Shown here in pieces: positions 58,785-64,000 of a stretch of DNA of 64,000 nt. The DNA is taken from positions 186,001 through 250,000 of the forward strand of contig JBNKDE010000003.1 of NCBI GenBank assembly GCA_050288105.1, in the 5' to 3' direction. A program made the translations under genes and the position numbers. The notes beneath the pieces were generated by a model. It saw nothing but the letters and a program-made list of their open reading frames with translations, made no database searches and was not told where the DNA came from. The stretch's first letter is position 1, and every line of letters begins with the position of its first letter. Origin of the DNA: JACNJF01 sp050288105. GTDB taxonomy: Bacteria; Pseudomonadota; Gammaproteobacteria; GCA-001735895.

Positions 58785-60896
58785 TTATTTTTCCAGCATA
58801 AAAAGTGGCACACTGGCTAATTCAGTGCTGGGCTGTCCAATATAATAGCCCTGAGATTGCGTGATCCCTAGCGACTTAACAACGACGTAAACCTTTTCGC
58901 TAGATACAAATTCAGCAGTCGTTACCCCTATCCCCAGATCATGCGCCATTTCCACGATAGCCCTAACAGCGACAAAGCTTGAGGCATCTTCAGCCATTGG
59001 CTCGATCAGAGAACCATCCAGCTTCAGGTTATCAACCTTGAGTTTAACCAGATGCTGCAGGTTGGAATAACCCGTGCCATAATCGTCGATCGCAATCTTG
59101 CATCCGCAAAACTTGACCCGTTCAATAAACGATTGCAATACCGAATAATTTTGCACCCCTTCGCTTTCCAGAATCTCCAGAGTCAAACGCCTGGCTAGTT
59201 CCGGATGCTTGATCAATCTTACAACCATATAATCACTGATTTCATGATCTTCAATATCGTCGATAGAGAGATTGATGGTGAAGCTATATTCGTTGTGTGC
59301 GAACTTTTCCATACACTTGTCGAACATGATGCGGGTTAACTGGCCATACAGTCGACCTTCCTTGGCAATATGCAGGAACTCATTCGGGTAATACAGCCTG
59401 CCTTTGCGATCACGGATTCGAATCAGACATTCGTAGCCTACAATGCGTAGATCGACATTATCCATAACAGGCATAAAATGTGGGTCAATGAAATCATTTT
59501 CAATTGCGTCCCGAATTAAATGCATCATCGACAGGTTTTCCTTAACCTGATTTTCCCAGGAATGATCCCCCTCATACAGCATGAACTTGTTGCGCGTTTT
59601 CTTGATCTTCCTGAGTGCAATATCGGCTTTTTCCAGCAGTGGCAATATGGTTGATACACCAATAGAAACCTGGACGCCCAGATTGACGGATTGATAAGAG
59701 AAGCTGGAAGACTCAATCTGCTCAATAAAACGGCTGGCAAGCCCAATCAATCGGTCTTTATTCTTAGTCTCGACCAGCACACCGAATTCATCCGATCCAA
59801 CACGATAGATTTCATGTACGACGGACAGGTCATTAAACTGAGCGACAATCTGGGAAAGAAATTTCAGGTATTCATCCCCCACTTCACGACCATAAAAGTC
59901 GTTGATGTTTTTAAATCCATCCACATTGATCAGCAGCATTGAGCATTTTTCCAGCAACTCATTTTCTTCCTGTTCAAATGCAAAACGATTCCTGAGTGTC
60001 GTCAGACGGTCAGTTGTTGCACGCTGTTCAAGCTTCCTGGTCAACTCTAGCTGATTTTTGCGCGCACTCTCCAGACCAAAGAACAGATAGATAATATACA
60101 TGATGGAGGCAACAAAAATGACCGAGATAAAATTGGATAAAGTGTGTAACTTTTCGGCCTCAATCGAACTGATTTTTAAAAAACTATTCTGTGTCTGGTG
60201 TAACAGGAGCGACATGGGGTTATTGATAATATCGTCGAAAACAGGTGTGTACATTGGTAGATAACGCTGCATAACGCGCGCGTGGGCAATAAATACCTCG
60301 TTAAAACGCTGCATTTCCTCGCTATCAAAAGACTTGGACTCCAGATAATCGATGCTTTTATTAATACCAGCGATCAAATCAGCATCCATCGCATTCCGTG
60401 CCTGAAAGATAGACAGGGTGATTTTAGAAATTTCCAGCAAATACTCCTGGTCTTCAAACCCAAAGCGGGTGATATACCGAGAGGTCATGCTGGGAACATG
60501 TGTCGCGGAATTTTTAATCAGTGAATTTAATGTGGCAAATTTATAGGTGGATTTTTCTTTCTTATCCAGCGCCTCAGCAAATAAGGCAAGCTCGTCAGTG
60601 ACAGGCTGGTACCTGTTATTCTTAAAAAGCGGGGCTTTCAAGAGCCCGTCCACCTGGCTGCGTAACTGTTGCAGATGGACATTAATCTCATCATACGAGC
60701 CATACAGCCGGTATGCAGTGATCAACACCTGCTCATTGATTTTTTCGTTCTTAAGTTCCAGGTCGTTTAAGCTATGCAAAACCTGCGCATGCGAGACCAA
60801 CAAATTCTCGTTTGACTCATTAACGTAGAAAAAAACAGCGGCTATAGTTACCGCAAAGGCAATAGTTGAATAGAGTTTAAGTTCAAACCGGCTCAT
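58785..60896 (-). CDS. GGDEF/EAL protein with altered motifs and periplasmic sensor
   Basis: A 703-residue c-di-GMP enzyme-like protein. Transmembrane helices at about 9-26 and 256-275 enclose a helical periplasmic sensor (about 30-245). The GGDEF domain has GSDEF (VGSDEFGV) in place of GGDEF, and the EAL domain has ECL (YECLIRIRD) in place of EAL while NLS, LEILESEG, DDYGTGYS and KLDGSLIEP remain. The EAL Glu is kept, so phosphodiesterase activity is possible. The gene starts inside the last four bases of the diheme peroxidase gene (ATGA overlap), so the two are translationally coupled. Confidence 0.88.
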   Translation of the reverse strand: MSRFELKLYSTIAFAVTIAAVFFYVNESNENLLVSHAQVLHSLNDLELKNEKINEQVLITAYRLYGSYDEINVHLQQLRSQVDGLLKAPLFKNNRYQPVTDELALFAEALDKKEKSTYKFATLNSLIKNSATHVPSMTSRYITRFGFEDQEYLLEISKITLSIFQARNAMDADLIAGINKSIDYLESKSFDSEEMQRFNEVFIAHARVMQRYLPMYTPVFDDIINNPMSLLLHQTQNSFLKISSIEAEKLHTLSNFISVIFVASIMYIIYLFFGLESARKNQLELTRKLEQRATTDRLTTLRNRFAFEQEENELLEKCSMLLINVDGFKNINDFYGREVGDEYLKFLSQIVAQFNDLSVVHEIYRVGSDEFGVLVETKNKDRLIGLASRFIEQIESSSFSYQSVNLGVQVSIGVSTILPLLEKADIALRKIKKTRNKFMLYEGDHSWENQVKENLSMMHLIRDAIENDFIDPHFMPVMDNVDLRIVGYECLIRIRDRKGRLYYPNEFLHIAKEGRLYGQLTRIMFDKCMEKFAHNEYSFTINLSIDDIEDHEISDYMVVRLIKHPELARRLTLEILESEGVQNYSVLQSFIERVKFCGCKIAIDDYGTGYSNLQHLVKLKVDNLKLDGSLIEPMAEDASSFVAVRAIVEMAHDLGIGVTTAEFVSSEKVYVVVKSLGITQSQGYYIGQPSTELASVPLFMLEK

Positions 60897-61849
60897 TCTA
60901 AAAGTATGCCGGGCATCTTGCCGGTGAGCGTGTGAAGAAATTTCTGTATCAACATATTCTCTGTTTCTGTCAATTTAAATCCCAGATTATAGTAAGCCAT
61001 AATATCAAGCACATCAGAGAGCTGCTCTTCACTACCATCGTGTAAATAGGGCGATGTCAAAGCAATATTCCTGAGGCCGGGAACCTTAAACCGGTTCTTG
61101 TCAAAAGGGTCTTTACTGATTTCGTATCTATCGCCCTTTAACTCCCGATTTATCGGATTTACAGCACCCAGATACTGATACGAATTACCGCCAACATTGA
61201 TCCCATTGTGGCAAGAAATACATCCCAGAGATTTGAACAGGATATAGCCTTTTTTCTCATCCTCTGATAATTGTTCCTCCCCTCGCAGGTACAGGTCAAA
61301 CTTACTGTCAGGAGTAAATAATGCCTTTTCAAATTCAGCAATCGCATCCACTACCTGTTCAAAATTTATTTTGACTGTCTTGTAAATTGCGGGAAAAAGC
61401 TGCTGGTATTCTTTATTTGAATTTAAAAACCCTTCAATACGCACGGGTGACATATCCATCTCAACCGTACTATGCAGCGGACCTTTGGCCTGTTCTACCA
61501 GATCGGAAGCCCGACCATTCCAGAATTGACGGAAGTTGAAATAGGAATTGAAAACAGTAGGCGAATTCAATGCCCCCTGACGTTCATATACACCTGTTGA
61601 CACCGAACGGGGGTCAGCACCGCCTGCAGCAAAGCTATGGCAGGAATGACAGGAAATCCTGCCATCCCGGGATAAACGCGGATCGAGAAAAAGCTTTTTA
61701 CCAAGTTGCGCTTTAGCCCGATCATATTCAACATATCGCGGGATAGGCTGTATGGGTTCGAACGCCTGCGCCGTAGACGTTAACAGACCCAGGCACAGAA
61801 CTGAAAAATAAATCAGGATATTTGTTTTAACCAATAACAGAATAGGCAT
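60893..61849 (-). CDS. Diheme cytochrome c peroxidase / MauG-like protein
   Basis: A 318-residue periplasmic protein with a signal peptide (residues 1-29, AQA-FE). Two heme sites: C67-H-S-C70-H71 and C210-I-S-C213-H214. The first part (YDRAKAQLGKKLFLDPRLSRDGRISCHSCHS) and the second (LFKSLGCISCHNGINVGG, then KVPGLRNIALTSPYLHDGS) follow the CcpA/MauG pattern; the latter block binds the peroxidatic heme. The family reduces H2O2 or modifies a partner protein. It heads an operon with the overlapping GGDEF/EAL gene. Confidence 0.9.
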   Translation of the reverse strand: MPILLLVKTNILIYFSVLCLGLLTSTAQAFEPIQPIPRYVEYDRAKAQLGKKLFLDPRLSRDGRISCHSCHSFAAGGADPRSVSTGVYERQGALNSPTVFNSYFNFRQFWNGRASDLVEQAKGPLHSTVEMDMSPVRIEGFLNSNKEYQQLFPAIYKTVKINFEQVVDAIAEFEKALFTPDSKFDLYLRGEEQLSEDEKKGYILFKSLGCISCHNGINVGGNSYQYLGAVNPINRELKGDRYEISKDPFDKNRFKVPGLRNIALTSPYLHDGSEEQLSDVLDIMAYYNLGFKLTETENMLIQKFLHTLTGKMPGILLE

Positions 61850-62045
61850 TAATTCTCTAATACAGCAGGATAGAACTGCAGAGGTTTAGGTCCAGAGATT
61901 ATAAATCGAAACAGCCTCAGTAAGTACCGTTTAAAGTAATTATATTTGTCGGGTATGTGTGCAATACAGCACACTTTGACTACAAATTTAGTCAATAGCG
62001 CAGATATTGCAGGAATATCCAGTAGTTGAACAGATTTAACAGCGC

Positions 62046-63269
62046 CTAAAGCATTTCCGCAGAACTATACCAGAGCTGACTGGGTGCATTACTCTCTGCA
62101 CGCTCAATCCATAGCAGATGTAAAGTCCCTTTATTGTCGAGAGCAATTGAAGCATGCGTCTGCTCCCCCGAACCGGAAGCGGGTGACGGCGAAAAATCGC
62201 TATTCCACTCACTGTCTTCATTATAGTGACTCAGCCAGATATCAGAATTACCATTTCGAAAATCATCCCAGGCTACTACAAAATAGCCTTCTTCATTACC
62301 CGCCACTGCAGGATTGTAATGCGGTAGCTCGTCGCCTTTGTTGCTCTGCACCTTCTCATTGGGGCCGAATTCTACACCGCCGCTGGAACCTAATGCAGCA
62401 TAGATCGCATAACCCTTACCGCCAGTTCGCTTATCCATCCAGGCGGCAAGCACCTCATCCTCCGCAAATCCGGCAATCGCTACCCGGGTCACTCCGTTAC
62501 CCTTATCGTATTCGTTTCGATTCGAATAAAATTCGTTCAGAGAAGCGGGACTCGAAAAACGCACGTCAACCCGATCGGAAGTACTCACCAGCAAGCGCGT
62601 ATGGCCGGCACGCCGGTCTTCCCAGGCAAGACAAACTGTTGAAGGGTTCATCGTGATCGTCGGTTTTAACAGCGGGGTATCAATCCACGTTTCCTCAACC
62701 TGGTAGCTGTGATCCAGTTGCATCTGGTTAGCCCCATCTATACTCAGACGACCCACTTTTAACGCATACTGGCGTTTATACTTTTCACGCCATACTGCCA
62801 GAATCTCATCCTGATAGCTCGCGATACTGGCCTGCCCAGCGGCATTATCACTGGATAGCTTCAATTCCTCAGACAGGCCCTGACTGGATAGTAATCTGGC
62901 ATACACAGCGCCATCCTGTTCGTATACCACTACAAACCGATTCCCCGTAAGCGCCGCAACAGCCGGTTCATAGGCTTCCTGCCCGCTGCTTACCCTCACA
63001 GCAGCTGCAAAGCTTTGTGCAGATCTAGCCTTATACGATAGATAAACCTGTGGGTCACCACTGGAGTTGTCTTCCCAGACTACAGCAATCTGCTCGTCCG
63101 AAACGGCAATATGCTTACGCCCGGCACCTTCCAGATGGTGAAAAACACCTGCCGTGGGGGCTGCTGTGACGGCAAGTCTGGAAGCGAAATTCCAGTCCGC
63201 CGCCAAATTCAGTGGCGCGACCAAAAATAACCCCGCCAGTAACAGCAATATCGGTTGTGCGCGGCGCAT
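62046..63269 (-). CDS. Exported beta-propeller-like protein (BNR/sialidase-type repeats)
   Basis: A 407-residue exported protein (signal peptide 1-24, LAA-DW). The body has repeats of the type IAVVWEDNSSGDPQVYLSY, VCLAWEDRRAGHTRLLVS and VVAWDDFRNGNSDIWLSHYN, where a WxDxRxG segment recurs about every 70-90 residues. This fits BNR or Asp-box propellers as in sialidases and sugar-binding proteins, but the catalytic Tyr/Glu set of a real sialidase is not identified. Its start overlaps the thioredoxin-like gene stop (TAATG). It may bind polysaccharide or another envelope protein. Confidence 0.7.
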   Translation of the reverse strand: MRRAQPILLLLAGLFLVAPLNLAADWNFASRLAVTAAPTAGVFHHLEGAGRKHIAVSDEQIAVVWEDNSSGDPQVYLSYKARSAQSFAAAVRVSSGQEAYEPAVAALTGNRFVVVYEQDGAVYARLLSSQGLSEELKLSSDNAAGQASIASYQDEILAVWREKYKRQYALKVGRLSIDGANQMQLDHSYQVEETWIDTPLLKPTITMNPSTVCLAWEDRRAGHTRLLVSTSDRVDVRFSSPASLNEFYSNRNEYDKGNGVTRVAIAGFAEDEVLAAWMDKRTGGKGYAIYAALGSSGGVEFGPNEKVQSNKGDELPHYNPAVAGNEEGYFVVAWDDFRNGNSDIWLSHYNEDSEWNSDFSPSPASGSGEQTHASIALDNKGTLHLLWIERAESNAPSQLWYSSAEML

Positions 63270-63778
63270 TATTTAGTAGCCAGGTATTGTTTAAGCGTTG
63301 CTTCCTGGTAATGACCATCAGCCACATAGGTATTGAAGTCCGACATCTGTTGAATAGTCTGGAATCCCGCTTTTTTAAATAATGGCTTTTGATCTGCTGA
63401 AAAATAAATAAAGGTGGGCGTCCCCTGAATACGATTGCGCGCAGTAAACTGCATCTCGGTAGTAGTTTCACCATTAGGCAGGCGAATTCTTTCATCGCTT
63501 TCGGTATCGACATAGGCCAGAATAAATTGTTCATTGAACTGCTTATTCAGGCCTGCATCGCTGAAAACCTCTTTATGCATCTTACGGCAGGTACTGCAAC
63601 CATAACGCCCAAAGTAGAGAAACATAGGCTTATTTTCTGCGCCCGACTGTTTTATCGCCTGGCTCAGGTTTTGAAAGTTATAACCTTCCGGCGGCGCGGC
63701 GATCGCGGCGGCCTGGTGACCAATCAATAGCAATAACAATAGATGTAAACTATTGCGGACAATTTTATGGTTATACAT
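63269..63778 (-). CDS. Periplasmic thioredoxin-family protein
   Basis: A 169-residue exported protein with a signal peptide (residues 1-28, AIAA-PP). The thioredoxin fold has C61-S-T-C64 in FGRYGCSTCRKMHKEVF, and the cis-Pro in GTPTFIYF. It resembles SoxW/DsbD-gamma-like thioredoxins rather than TlpA. The next gene, the propeller protein, overlaps by one base; so the two are translated together, suggesting that the propeller protein has disulfides or Cys ligands that need it, or that both serve one surface complex. Confidence 0.82.
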   Translation of the reverse strand: MYNHKIVRNSLHLLLLLLIGHQAAAIAAPPEGYNFQNLSQAIKQSGAENKPMFLYFGRYGCSTCRKMHKEVFSDAGLNKQFNEQFILAYVDTESDERIRLPNGETTTEMQFTARNRIQGTPTFIYFSADQKPLFKKAGFQTIQQMSDFNTYVADGHYQEATLKQYLATK

Positions 63779-64000
63779 ATCTAAACCCTCCAGAGTTATC
63801 TACCCAGAAACCTACGCCAGCTTACAAATCGCGTCAAGCCTGTGCATCCACACAAAACCGATTGACAGTTTTTTTAATTAGCGCGACTATGCATTCATGA
63901 TTCAGACGCAACCCAACCTGCCCGTATTCCGTCTTCGCAAGCGAATCCTGTTATGGACGAATTACTGGCGGCCGGGTGTTTTCTGAATTTCAGAAATCCA
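63779..64000. other. Window edge, promoter region and a possible gene start
   Basis: The thioredoxin-operon promoter probably lies here. On the plus strand an open frame from 63955 to the end (beginning MDELLAAGCFLNF) could start a gene that continues outside, but no ribosome site or conserved motif supports it. Confidence 0.3.

Noticed and set aside
1..64000. tRNA genes, CRISPR arrays, insertion sequences, integrases
   Set aside because: No cloverleaf with GGTTCGAATCC-type arms, no regularly spaced repeats of CRISPR length and no transposase or integrase frame were found.

Overview
The window reads as a chromosomal segment of a gammaproteobacterium with moderate G+C. Supporting markers are RdgC, an ABC-F protein of the YbiT type, RhlE, FklB, type II-like citrate synthase, PanB, a HiPIP and abundant periplasmic c-type cytochromes. 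The HiPIP, the heme proteins, a TauE-type exporter and a gentisate pathway suggest a metabolically flexible aquatic or sediment bacterium, but the species cannot be named from the sequence. Genes are dense, lie on both strands and sit mostly in short operons. No rRNA, tRNA, CRISPR array, insertion sequence or prophage was recognised.

Layout. 1-7.3 kb: end of nhaA, an MscS channel, an uncharacterised radical SAM protein followed by an OsmC protein, TauE, a PhoD-type phosphatase and a DUF2231 membrane protein. 7.7-11.2 kb: a uracil-DNA glycosylase-like protein, then a partly decayed regulator locus (a cupin pseudogene and an HxlR-type regulator whose expected start codon reads ACG). Opposite it lies a small operon ending in an MddA-like methyltransferase, and the region between holds three repeats spaced exactly 22 bp. 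11.3-21.3 kb: an Fe-S protein, a HyuA-like protein, a PLP enzyme, citrate synthase, a DUF4266/DUF3570 pair and panB. 21.7-30.5 kb: a diheme plus tetraheme cytochrome pair, a diheme lipoprotein/PhoX pair, a cut-down NifX-like fragment and a tandem glutaredoxin. 30.5-38.7 kb: an esterase, a candidate small RNA, a dienelactone hydrolase, a GlxA/isochorismatase divergent pair with duplicated operators, leuA with a leucine-rich leader peptide, and an Lrp/AsnC regulator. 38.9-42.5 kb: a complete gentisate ring-cleavage operon with its divergent LysR gene. 42.6-53.9 kb: HiPIP, rdgC, ABC-F, AzlCD, FklB, RhlE and small Zn-ribbon or hypothetical proteins. 53.9-57.7 kb: a HipBA pair, cupin, tautomerase, bacteriohemerythrin and Hsp20. 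57.9-64 kb: a PDZ protein, a GGDEF/EAL protein overlapping a diheme peroxidase gene, and a thioredoxin-like/propeller pair.

How the genes work together. The clearest pathway is gentisate to fumarate plus pyruvate (dioxygenase, GST-type isomerase, FAH-type hydrolase). Leucine synthesis at leuA appears to be controlled by attenuation, with an Lrp-type gene facing it. Several gene pairs couple periplasmic redox proteins with something less expected: a diheme peroxidase with c-di-GMP turnover, a diheme lipoprotein with PhoX, and a thioredoxin-like protein with a propeller.

The most rewarding items for follow-up are regulatory: the 22-bp-period repeats, the twin TGTCA-N4-TGACA sites, the leuA leader, an orphan terminator that may end a small RNA, and two promoters whose TATAAT sits in the loop of a perfect or near-perfect dyad at the same distance from the start codon. 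All functional assignments rest on reading motifs by eye; no database search was run.
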